DNA from: Porticoccaceae bacterium
GTDB taxonomy: Bacteria; Pseudomonadota; Gammaproteobacteria; Pseudomonadales; Porticoccaceae
Reading direction: 5' to 3'
Length of the DNA stretch: 5,077 nucleotides
NCBI GenBank assembly: GCA_003448675.1
Contig: DLXZ01000233.1
Coordinates: 1 to 5,077 of the forward strand
Shown: piece by piece, positions 1-5,077 of the stretch
How positions within the stretch are numbered: position 1 is the first letter of the stretch
Layout: every line of letters begins with the position of its first letter
The notes under the pieces: model-generated
What the model was told of the DNA's origin: nothing
Databases searched by the model: none
The model's input: only the letters and a program-made list of their open reading frames with translations
Position numbers and translations under genes: made by a program

Positions 1-81
1 CATGTTGCCGAGGACGTGGCCGCTCGGATCGCCGAACAAAATAAAAATGGCTACCTGAAATTTTCCTCCGAGGATCAGTGA
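1..81 (+). CDS. C-terminal end of an unidentified protein (5' truncated by window)
   Basis: Frame 1 is open from the first base to a TGA at 79-81 and gives 26 residues, beginning HVAEDVAARIAEQNKNGYLK and ending in the acidic SSEDQ. The first half looks like an amphipathic helix with an alternating Ala/Val and charged pattern. There is no recognisable domain in so short a piece, so I assign no function. It lies 122 bp upstream of the acyl-CoA dehydrogenase on the same strand, and I see no clear terminator between them, so co-transcription is possible. That this is a real gene end is inferred from codon use and its position; the other reading frames through here are less plausible. Confidence 0.55.
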   Translation, partial: HVAEDVAARIAEQNKNGYLKFSSEDQ

Positions 82-196
82 CAAATTAATCGGGCAGGGC
101 AGTTTGGCTATCTGTATAAGCGAATATTTCAGGCTTTACCGAGCACAATATTAAAGCGTTAGAAGCTGAGTCCAGAACCATTTTCATAACTAAGCC

Positions 197-200
197 GGAG
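197..200 (+). promoter_or_regulatory. Shine-Dalgarno GGAG deciding the dehydrogenase start
   Basis: GGAG lies 3 nt before the ATG at 204 and 6 nt before the ATG at 207. The 6-nt spacing is the more usual one, so translation probably begins mainly at the second Met (Met-Ser-Tyr-Phe). Confidence 0.5.
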
Positions 201-203
201 TAC

Positions 204-1376
204 ATGATGAGTTACTTTCCCTTAACCGAAGAACAGCAAAACTTGAAGGAGTTGGCGGCGCGGCTGGCTGCAACCGAACTGGCGCCCAGGGCCGGGGACA
301 CCGATCGCACGGGTACATTCCCCAGAGCCTCTTTGGACGGGTTAAAAGACAGTGGACTATGGGGCCTGAGAGTTCCCAAAGCGCTTGGCGGTATGGATGC
401 GGATTTGTTGTCCACCTGCCTGGTGGTCGAGGAGTTGGCAAAAAAGTGCGCCTCCACCGCCATGTGCTACAAAATGCACGTCGAGGCGGCTGAGCTGATC
501 AGCAAAATGCCCAGCGATTATCAGGCGGAAAACTTCGTGCGAAAAATTGCTGCTGGAGACATCCTCTGCACGGTCGCTGGCGGTGAGACCTCTGGTGCTG
601 GTGATAATTGGGTACCGGGTATGGTTTTGTCCGCCGTGGAGAAAACCAGTGACGGCTATAAATTAGACAATGTGCGTAAGTCATACGTCACGTCAGCGGG
701 TGAAGCCAGCCACTACTTCATGCTTTGCCGGGTGGGTGAGGAAGCCAAGGGGCACCAACTGACCGCATTGTTTATTGAAGCAGATAAAGTGGAGTGGCAG
801 ACCCTTGGGGACTGGAATGGCCTGGGCATGCGCGGCAATAACAGTACGCCCATTGTCTTCAATGGTGTTGTCCCGGAGGAAAACCGGCTGGGTGAGGAGG
901 GCGCCGCCCTTAAATATCTGGGCGCGGTAATGATGCCCGTCGTGGCATTGACCTATGGCGCGGCCTATCTCGGCGTTGCATCCGGCGCCTATGAGCTGGC
1001 CATGGCAGAGGCCTCGAAGGTCTATCCCAGTGGCGCCAAGCGCCTTGACAGCCCGATCAATCAGCGCCGCATGGCTGAGTTGAGTGCGAAAATCGAGGCG
1101 GCCCGGGCGCTTCTGCACGTTGCAGCAGCGGCGGGAGATGCCGGCAAAGTGGCTGCCCCATTGCCTTATTTACAGGCCAAGGTCAGTTGTTCCGAAGTGG
1201 CTGTCCTGGTCACCCAGGAGCTGATGACCATGTTTGGCGGCACGGCTTTTGCGGCCCGTTTGCCTTTCGAGCGTTATTTCCGTGATGCGCGAGCCGGTAT
1301 GATTATGGGGCTGGCCAACGATGAGGCCTATCAGACCATTTACGGTATGTTGTTCCCCGATAAAAAGAAAAAATAA
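204..1376 (+). CDS. Acyl-CoA dehydrogenase-fold flavoprotein, non-canonical active site
   Basis: A 390-residue protein of normal length for the FAD-dependent acyl-CoA dehydrogenase family, cytosolic, with no signal peptide. Known family role: alpha,beta-dehydrogenation of acyl-CoA thioesters, with electrons passed to ETF. Three domains are visible: an N-terminal helical domain (about 6-117, with the LxxLxxxGLWGLRVPKALGG region at 47-63), a middle beta domain (about 120-225, with YVTSAGEASHY at 161-171 and GMRGNNS at 208-214) and a C-terminal helical domain (about 230-383, with FGG at 344-346 and FRDARAG at 359-365). After FRDARAG, where medium- and short-chain enzymes have Tyr-Glu-Gly-Thr, this protein has Met-Gly-Leu-Ala (368-371), so the usual catalytic Glu is Gly369. 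The alternative helix-G Glu of isovaleryl-CoA dehydrogenase is not evident around 243-252 either. Asp373 and Glu374 are near but shifted. The substrate is unknown, and an oxidase or monooxygenase role as in DszC-like relatives is possible. The C-terminus ends in four lysines encoded by an A-rich run. It is convergent with the SDR gene. The fold call is secure; the activity is not. Confidence 0.9.
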   Translation: MMSYFPLTEEQQNLKELAARLAATELAPRAGDTDRTGTFPRASLDGLKDSGLWGLRVPKALGGMDADLLSTCLVVEELAKKCASTAMCYKMHVEAAELISKMPSDYQAENFVRKIAAGDILCTVAGGETSGAGDNWVPGMVLSAVEKTSDGYKLDNVRKSYVTSAGEASHYFMLCRVGEEAKGHQLTALFIEADKVEWQTLGDWNGLGMRGNNSTPIVFNGVVPEENRLGEEGAALKYLGAVMMPVVALTYGAAYLGVASGAYELAMAEASKVYPSGAKRLDSPINQRRMAELSAKIEAARALLHVAAAAGDAGKVAAPLPYLQAKVSCSEVAVLVTQELMTMFGGTAFAARLPFERYFRDARAGMIMGLANDEAYQTIYGMLFPDKKKK

Positions 1377-1391
1377 ACTGAAGAATATTTC

Positions 1392-1421
1392 AAAAAAGCC
1401 CACATAAGTGGGCTTTTTTTT
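1392..1421. terminator. Bidirectional Rho-independent terminator between convergent genes
   Basis: A perfect GCCCAC / GTGGGC stem (1398-1403 with 1408-1413) closes an ATAA tetraloop. It is flanked by six A on the left (1392-1397) and eight T on the right (1414-1421), which can extend the stem. Read on the plus strand it gives a stem and U tract 15 nt after the dehydrogenase stop. Read on the minus strand it gives the same 43 nt after the SDR stop. It is therefore likely to end both transcripts. Confidence 0.92.
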
Positions 1422-1464
1422 AGCTTAGTTTTTTGGCTATTTTTTGGACGATAAATTTCACAAT

Positions 1465-2238
1465 TCAGCCGGCGGAATATCCCGCATCAATCACCAGTTC
1501 CGAGCCAGTCATATATTTTGACTCGTCTGAGGCAAGATAGAGCACCCCGTTGGCGATATCGTTAGGCTCGCCCAGCTCACCCAGGGGTGACATGGACTCA
1601 AAGCTGGCCTTGACCTTCTCCGAGCCACCGTATTTACGAATGGTAGCGTCAACCCCCGGGGTGCGAATGACACCGGGGTGTACGGAGTTGATGCGAATAC
1701 CGTTTTTTAGCCGGGCAAATTCCACGGCTGCAGCCTTGGTCAGGAGTTTGACCCCGCCCTTGGCCGCGCAGTAGGCAGCGGATTTATCCAGCCCGATAAT
1801 GCCGGCAATGGAGGAGATATTAATGATTGAGCCGCCGCCGGATTTTCCCATGACCTCGGCGCCGTGTTTAACACCGAGAAAAACCCCATCCAGGGCAATG
1901 CTGTTTTGCCATTGCCAGTCCTTGAGGGTGGTGTCTCTAATGGATTTAGCGATAATCACGGCGGCGTTGTTCACCAGCACATCGAGCTGCCCGTAGGTCT
2001 CGATCACTTTGGTCAGCACTGCCTGCCATTCCTCTTCCCTGGAAACGTCGTGGTGCATATAGCTGGCTTCACCGCCGGCATTTTTGATCATGTCGACCGT
2101 TTCCTGACCGCCCTTGTCTTCCCAATCGGTAACCATGACTTTGGCGCCTTCCTCGGCCAGGCGTATTGAGGTCGCTCGGCCCAGGCCCGAGGCCGCGCCG
2201 GTGACCAGGGCAACTTTTCCTTCTACGCGTCCCATCAT
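1465..2238 (-). CDS. Classical SDR-family NAD(P)-dependent oxidoreductase (alcohol dehydrogenase type)
   Basis: A 257-residue classical short-chain dehydrogenase, full length and cytosolic. Visible motifs: the glycine-rich cofactor loop TGAASGLG (13-20); Asp38 at the end of beta-2, which favours NAD over NADP; HDV at 63-65; NNAA at 90-93; catalytic Ser143 in NISS, with Tyr156 and Lys160 in YCAAK; and NSVHPG at 184-189 followed by TP at 193-194. The C-terminal [13 protein letters not shown] and the N-terminal MGRVEGK resemble bacterial cyclopentanol dehydrogenase and the many SDRs labelled glucose 1-dehydrogenase. The Asn normally found in the VNLxGVFLG segment is Ala115 (IALDGVFLG), so the catalytic tetrad is incomplete by this alignment. 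The start is ATGATG; the second Met (2233-2235) fits the ribosome site better and matches the usual MGR- start. It lies 53 bp downstream of the crotonase gene and is probably its operon partner. It likely oxidises a secondary alcohol or hydroxyacyl compound; the substrate cannot be told. Confidence 0.93.
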   Translation of the reverse strand: MMGRVEGKVALVTGAASGLGRATSIRLAEEGAKVMVTDWEDKGGQETVDMIKNAGGEASYMHHDVSREEEWQAVLTKVIETYGQLDVLVNNAAVIIAKSIRDTTLKDWQWQNSIALDGVFLGVKHGAEVMGKSGGGSIINISSIAGIIGLDKSAAYCAAKGGVKLLTKAAAVEFARLKNGIRINSVHPGVIRTPGVDATIRKYGGSEKVKASFESMSPLGELGEPNDIANGVLYLASDESKYMTGSELVIDAGYSAG

Positions 2239-2242
2239 TAAT

Positions 2243-2246
2243 CCCC
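2243..2246 (-). promoter_or_regulatory. Shine-Dalgarno-like GGGG before the SDR gene
   Basis: On the minus strand GGGG lies 4 nt before the first ATG and 7 nt before the second. The spacing favours the second Met as start, giving a 256-residue protein. Confidence 0.4.
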
Positions 2247-2291
2247 GCTGTTCTTTAATCTGACTAGTATCTGTTATGTGGCCAAAGCCGT

Positions 2292-3110
2292 TTATTTGCC
2301 GGTAAACGCAGGTGGGCGTTTTTCCATGAAGTGAGCAACACCTTCCTTGAAGTCATCACTTTTAATGCTGGCGTTCATTTCGTCCATGGAGAGATCCAGA
2401 GCGTTGTCAAGATCCTGGAACATGGCTTCCCAGGTTTGATGCTTGATAACTCGCATGGAGCGGGGGGAATTGTTGTTGGCCATGTCGTGGGCGATAGCCA
2501 TGGCGGACTCAAGAAAACCCTCATCGGGCAGTACCTGGTTAACCAGGCCCAGTTCCTTGGCTTCGTTACCATCGAATACCCGGCCGGTCAGCCAGATGTC
2601 CATGGCGTTGGCCAGGCCAGTAATACGCGGCAGTAACCAGGCACCGCCGTATTCAACAATCAAGCCTCGTTTCACGAAGGCCGAGGTGAACTTGGCCCCG
2701 GCAGCGGCGATGCGCATATCGCAGAACAGGGTCAGCACCAGACTGATACCGGCACAGGGGCCATTAATGGCGGCAATAATTGGCTTGGGGATGGCCGGAA
2801 AGTAGGAGTATTGCTGTTTGAAGTCGGGTCGGGTGTCCTGGGGTGGTTGTTTGGGCTTGTCCTCCTCTTTTTCGCCGGCTTTGCCAGCGCCGAGCCCCTG
2901 TAGAAGGTTCATGTCGGCGCCGGCGGAAAAGCCCCGGCCCGCGCCGGTGAGGACAATGACATTGATATTGTCGTCCTCGGCGGCGGTTACCGCGGCATCC
3001 TGGATTTCCTCGGCCATGCGCCGGGTCCAGGCATTGAGTTTGTCGGGACGGTTAAGGGTGATGACGGCAACTTTGCCGTCCACATGATAAAGAATTTCGC
3101 GATATTCCAT
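2292..3110 (-). CDS. Enoyl-CoA hydratase/isomerase (crotonase) family protein
   Basis: A 272-residue crotonase-fold enzyme acting on CoA thioesters in the cytosol. Visible: the N-terminal strand VAVITLNRPDKLNAW (14-28); the first oxyanion-hole element GFSAGADM (60-67); the second element in INGPCAGISL (115-124); CDMRIAA (130-136); FTSAFVKRGLIVEYGGAWLLPR (141-162); and a C-terminal FMEKRPPAF (261-269). Aligned by eye to rat mitochondrial hydratase, the two catalytic Glu positions (144 and 164) fall on Val125 and Phe145. Glu153, in GLIVEYGG, instead lies where PaaG-type isomerases have an Asp (PDxGG), so isomerase or another crotonase chemistry is as likely as hydration. Residues about 72-99 form a Lys/Glu/Pro/Gln-rich loop longer than usual. 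The start is supported by GGAG (3118-3121) 7 nt upstream. It is followed by the SDR gene after 53 bp, consistent with a shared catabolic operon. Family certain; reaction uncertain. Confidence 0.93.
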   Translation of the reverse strand: MEYREILYHVDGKVAVITLNRPDKLNAWTRRMAEEIQDAAVTAAEDDNINVIVLTGAGRGFSAGADMNLLQGLGAGKAGEKEEDKPKQPPQDTRPDFKQQYSYFPAIPKPIIAAINGPCAGISLVLTLFCDMRIAAAGAKFTSAFVKRGLIVEYGGAWLLPRITGLANAMDIWLTGRVFDGNEAKELGLVNQVLPDEGFLESAMAIAHDMANNNSPRSMRVIKHQTWEAMFQDLDNALDLSMDEMNASIKSDDFKEGVAHFMEKRPPAFTGK

Positions 3111-3194
3111 GGTTTGTCTCCGGTGCGGGAGGTGTTGCCGAGCGCCCGCGCAGTTTGTTCAGAATATTCAATTCAAAAATGGGTCACTGCGGAT

Positions 3195-4118
3195 CTATTC
3201 CATTTCCGCAAAGGCTCTAATCAACTGAAAGCCAATGGCCATGGGCGGTGGCAGCAGCACGCCGGTATCGGTGGCGCCATTGAGTACGTCTTTCAGCAGG
3301 GCGCGGCTCACCCAGCGGGCTTCTTCCAGTTCTTCGCCATCAACGGTGATTTCGGTGGTTTTGGCTTCGGCGAAACAGCCGATCATCAGCGACGAGGGCC
3401 AGGGCCAGGGCTGGGTGGAATGGTAGCTTACGTTGCCGACAATGATGCCGGCTTCTTCGTGGATTTCCCGGCGCACGGCTTCTTCGATGTTTTCTCCCGG
3501 TTCGATAAAACCAGCCAGCGCGGAATACATATTGGGCGGGAACATGGGTTGGCGACCGATCAGGCATTCGTCGCCGTGGGTGGCAACCATGATCACCACG
3601 GGATCGGTTCGGGGGAAGTGCTCGGCGTTACATTGACCGTCCGTGCATTTGCGCATGTAGCCGCACTCACGCATTTCGGTTTTTTCGCCACAGACGGCGC
3701 AAAACTGGTGGCGGGCGTTCCAGTCGAGAATGGCCTTGGCGGTGCCCAGAGTCGAGGGGTCGCCGACGGGTAATTGCAGGGCGATGGCGCGCAGGTCCAT
3801 AAATTTGCCGACGCTGGTGAATGGCTCGCTGCGGTTAGCGTCTTCGTAAGCGGTAACGTCAACGGCAAAGTGGGCGATGCCGGCATCGTCCTCGCCCAGG
3901 AAAATGGTGGGCACGCCGCTCATCAGATAGCCTTCAAGATCAATGGGGGATAACCAGCCGATGCCATCACGACGCGGGGTAACCAGGGGTTGTAACTTCC
4001 AGAGCGGCACAATACGCGTGCTCGGGTCTTTCAGTTTGGCGCCGATCCACTCGGCGTCGGTGCGACGGTGTCCCGCACGGTCCAGTGGGCCGCCGGCGAA
4101 AGTATGAATTGCTGACAT
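3195..4118 (-). CDS. nudC: NAD(+)/NADH diphosphatase (NudC-type Nudix hydrolase)
   Basis: A 307-residue Nudix hydrolase of the NudC/NUDT12 type. Known activity of the family: hydrolysis of NADH or NAD to nicotinamide mononucleotide plus AMP, and, for E. coli NudC, removal of NAD caps from RNA 5' ends. The N-terminal rudimentary Nudix-like domain (1-125) starts with the typical FAGGPLDRA (7-15) and has RIVPLW at 35-40. A zinc ribbon follows with Cys140, Cys143, Cys158 and Cys163, and an extra Cys152. The catalytic domain has a complete Nudix box from Gly203 to Ile225, with Glu209, Arg217-Glu218 and Glu221-Glu222 all present. The NADH-pyrophosphatase signature QPWPWPSS follows at 236-243. It is longer than E. 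coli NudC (about 257 residues), mainly in the N-terminal domain, which is common in other proteobacteria. The start is supported by AAGGGG (4125-4130) 6 nt upstream. It lies 84 bp before the crotonase gene on the same strand. No catalytic residue is missing. Confidence 0.95.
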   Translation of the reverse strand: MSAIHTFAGGPLDRAGHRRTDAEWIGAKLKDPSTRIVPLWKLQPLVTPRRDGIGWLSPIDLEGYLMSGVPTIFLGEDDAGIAHFAVDVTAYEDANRSEPFTSVGKFMDLRAIALQLPVGDPSTLGTAKAILDWNARHQFCAVCGEKTEMRECGYMRKCTDGQCNAEHFPRTDPVVIMVATHGDECLIGRQPMFPPNMYSALAGFIEPGENIEEAVRREIHEEAGIIVGNVSYHSTQPWPWPSSLMIGCFAEAKTTEITVDGEELEEARWVSRALLKDVLNGATDTGVLLPPPMAIGFQLIRAFAEME

Positions 4119-4133
4119 GGTTTTCCCCTTGTT

Positions 4134-4166
4134 CAGATTAGGTGAGAATTTCGCTTCGCAGATTAG
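4134..4166. repeat. Direct repeat CAGATTAG x2 upstream of nudC
   Basis: Two exact 8-base copies lie at 4134-4141 and 4159-4166, separated by 17 bp, in the gap between nudC and the upstream hydrolase gene. On the coding strand they read CTAATCTG. They could be half-sites for a regulator or chance; no function is shown by the sequence. Confidence 0.3.
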
Positions 4167-4245
4167 AAGCTCGAGTTAATGTTAAGCGCTAAATCATTGC
4201 TGGTTTATTGGGCCTTGCCCACAGCTGACTGAGGGTTGACTGAAG

Positions 4246-4264
4246 CGCGCTTTAAGAAAGCGCG
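4246..4264. other. Perfect hairpin spanning the gloC stop codon
   Basis: CGCGCTTT (4246-4253) pairs perfectly with AAAGCGCG (4257-4264) around a 3-nt loop. The TAA stop of the hydrolase gene (4252-4254, minus strand) lies at the base of the loop. No U tract follows on the minus strand, so it is not a standard intrinsic terminator. It could stabilise an mRNA 3' end or weakly attenuate read-through into nudC. Confidence 0.45.
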
Positions 4265-4902
4265 TAGTCGGAGACAAAGGCGTTGGTTTTGCGTTCCTGC
4301 CCGAACGTGGACATGGGGCCGTGACCGGGAATAAAGGCGACGTCCTCGCCCAATGGCCAGAGTTTACTCGTGATCGACTGGATCAGTGTATTGTAGTTGC
4401 CGCGAGGAAAGTCGGTTCGACCAATGGAGCCCTGGAACAGCAGATCGCCAACAATGGCGAGTTTGGCCGCTCGGTTGAAAAACGCCACATGGCCGGGGGT
4501 ATGACCGGGGCAGTGATAGACCTCCAGGATCTCCTTGCCCACGGTGACGGTATCGCCATCTTCCAGCCAGCGGTCCGGTTCGAAACTGCGGAAGGCATCG
4601 TCACCGAGTCCGAACATTTTGCCCTGCTCGGGCAGTTTTTCAATCCAGAATGTTTCTTCTTTTTGGGGGCCCTCAATTGGCACCTGATATTTCTCGGCCA
4701 TGTCCGCCACGGCTCCAGCGTGATCCATATGGCCGTGGGTGACCAGGACTTTTTCTAGCGTTACACCTTCCTGCTTGAGTAGCTGCTCTATGCGATCCAT
4801 ATCCCCTCCGGGGTCAACGACGGCGGCGAGCTGTGTTTCCTCGCACCAGATAACCGAGCAGTTTTGCTGGAAGGGTGTCACGGGAACAACGGCAAATTTC
4901 AT
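4252..4902 (-). CDS. gloC: GloC/YcbL-like metallo-beta-lactamase-fold hydrolase (type II glyoxalase family)
   Basis: From the ATG at 4902 this is a 216-residue protein that follows E. coli YcbL (GloC, about 215 residues) along its whole length. Known family role: a cytosolic metal-dependent hydrolase of S-lactoylglutathione-type thioesters, the second step of methylglyoxal detoxification, without the extra C-terminal domain of GloB. All metal ligands are visible, numbered from this Met: His56, His58, Asp60 and His61 in THGHMDH; His134 in HCPGHTPGH; Asp153 in VGDLLFQG; His194 in IPGHGP. The N-terminal VVPVTPFQQNC and VDPGGD (29-34) also match the family. The frame stays open upstream to a TTG at 4941, but the ATG gives the family's normal N-terminus. 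Its ribosome site is weak: only GGA (4912-4914) 9 nt away. It may share a transcript with the gene ending at 5006 (103 bp upstream). Its true substrate could be another thioester; class B beta-lactamase activity is not suggested. Confidence 0.94.
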   Translation of the reverse strand: MKFAVVPVTPFQQNCSVIWCEETQLAAVVDPGGDMDRIEQLLKQEGVTLEKVLVTHGHMDHAGAVADMAEKYQVPIEGPQKEETFWIEKLPEQGKMFGLGDDAFRSFEPDRWLEDGDTVTVGKEILEVYHCPGHTPGHVAFFNRAAKLAIVGDLLFQGSIGRTDFPRGNYNTLIQSITSKLWPLGEDVAFIPGHGPMSTFGQERKTNAFVSDYALS

Positions 4903-5005
4903 AAGTGTTAGTCCGGATAAAGGTAAAATTTTGAGCACCAAACATTAACAGAGAATGGCGTCGTGATCATGGTTTGCCGGTGGTTATTCAGGCTCTGGCG
5001 CGCTT

Positions 5006-5077
5006 TCAGGTATTGGGCGCAAAGGCCTTGATGGCGTCCAGGTCAAAGCCCGCCTGGCCGTCGGGACGCAAGGGTTG
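5006..5077 (-). CDS. C-terminal end of an unidentified protein (5' part outside window)
   Basis: On the minus strand the frame is open from the window edge to a TGA at 5006-5008, giving 23 residues: QPLRPDGQAGFDLDAIKAFA followed by PNT. The frame has G/C-rich third positions like the neighbouring genes and points the same way as the four minus-strand genes, which is why I read it as a gene end. No domain can be recognised and no function is assigned. I see no terminator hairpin with a U tract between it and the hydrolase gene. Confidence 0.5.
   Translation of the reverse strand, partial: QPLRPDGQAGFDLDAIKAFAPNT

Noticed and set aside
82..203. Promoter or operator before the acyl-CoA dehydrogenase
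   Set aside because: TATAAG (115-120) and TATTAA-like words exist, but none has a matching -35 at 16-18 bp, and I see no fatty-acid regulator palindrome.
693..1118. A 141-codon open frame antisense to the acyl-CoA dehydrogenase
   Set aside because: No recognisable domain, and it lies entirely inside a well-supported gene.
1465..2238. Naming the SDR as glucose 1-dehydrogenase or cyclopentanol dehydrogenase
   Set aside because: Similarity at the ends and motifs does not set the substrate in this family, so only the family is called.
3161..3187. Possible promoter GTGACC-N15-TATTCT before the crotonase gene (minus strand)
   Set aside because: Four of six matches in each box but the spacer is only 15 bp; not better than expected by chance in an AT-rich gap.
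3084..3773. A 229-codon open frame on the plus strand
   Set aside because: It is antisense to nudC and the crotonase start, both with clear domains. Its Gly/Phe/His-rich product looks like a GC-bias shadow.
4209..4221. Small TGGGC-CTT-GCCCA hairpin between gloC and nudC
   Set aside because: Only 5 bp with no T tract following on the minus strand; too weak to call a terminator.
4252..4902. Class B beta-lactamase or resistance gene
   Set aside because: The HxHxDH motif is shared by the whole fold; the full-length match is to YcbL/GloC thioester hydrolases, and there is no signal peptide.
4903..4941. TTG-initiated 13-residue N-terminal extension of the GloC-like protein
   Set aside because: The start is a TTG without a good ribosome site, and the extension has no match to the family N-terminus, whereas the ATG at 4902 aligns exactly with the YcbL start.
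4914..4941. Possible promoter TTGGTG-N16-TATCCG before the GloC-like gene (minus strand)
   Set aside because: Poor -10 match, and it would leave a leader of only a few bases before the ATG.
1..5077. Mobile elements, CRISPR arrays, tRNA/rRNA genes, toxin-antitoxin or defence genes
   Set aside because: No long inverted or regularly spaced repeats, transposase or nuclease motifs, or tRNA-like folds were seen; the window is filled by metabolic genes.

Overview
The window is an ordinary-looking stretch of bacterial chromosome, densely coded and moderately GC-rich. It holds five complete protein genes and the last codons of two more that run off the edges. The proteins fit a Gram-negative gammaproteobacterium best: the metallo-hydrolase follows E. 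coli YcbL/GloC almost end to end, and the acyl-CoA, crotonase and short-chain dehydrogenase mix resembles marine lipid-degrading gammaproteobacteria. The genus cannot be fixed from the sequence. I see no mobile element, phage gene, CRISPR array, tRNA or rRNA.

Layout. At 1-81 (+) is the C-terminal end of an unidentified protein. At 204-1376 (+) is an acyl-CoA dehydrogenase-fold flavoprotein. It meets the minus-strand genes tail to tail across a strong hairpin with A and T tracts on both sides (1392-1421), which should stop transcription from both directions. The minus strand then reads, in transcription order: the tail of an unidentified protein (5006-5077), a GloC/YcbL-type metallo-beta-lactamase-fold hydrolase (4252-4902), a NudC-type NADH pyrophosphatase (3195-4118), a crotonase-family enzyme (2292-3110) and a classical SDR oxidoreductase (1465-2238), ending at the shared terminator. 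Gaps between minus-strand genes are 103, 133, 84 and 53 bp. The crotonase and SDR are the pair most likely to share a transcript. No gap exceeds 300 bp.

Function. The dehydrogenase, crotonase and SDR are the enzyme types of a beta-oxidation-like or alicyclic/branched acid degradation route (flavin dehydrogenation, hydration or isomerisation, NAD-linked alcohol oxidation). The substrate is not evident. NudC (nicotinamide nucleotide turnover) and GloC (thioester hydrolysis) are housekeeping or detoxification functions.

No new multi-gene system is apparent. The more interesting point is that three neighbouring catabolic enzymes each lack a textbook active-site residue by my hand alignment. The dehydrogenase has Gly where the C-terminal catalytic Glu is expected. 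The crotonase lacks both hydratase glutamates but has a Glu at another position. The SDR has Ala in place of the Asn of the Asn-Ser-Tyr-Lys tetrad. These point to specialised subfamilies whose generic names may mislead.
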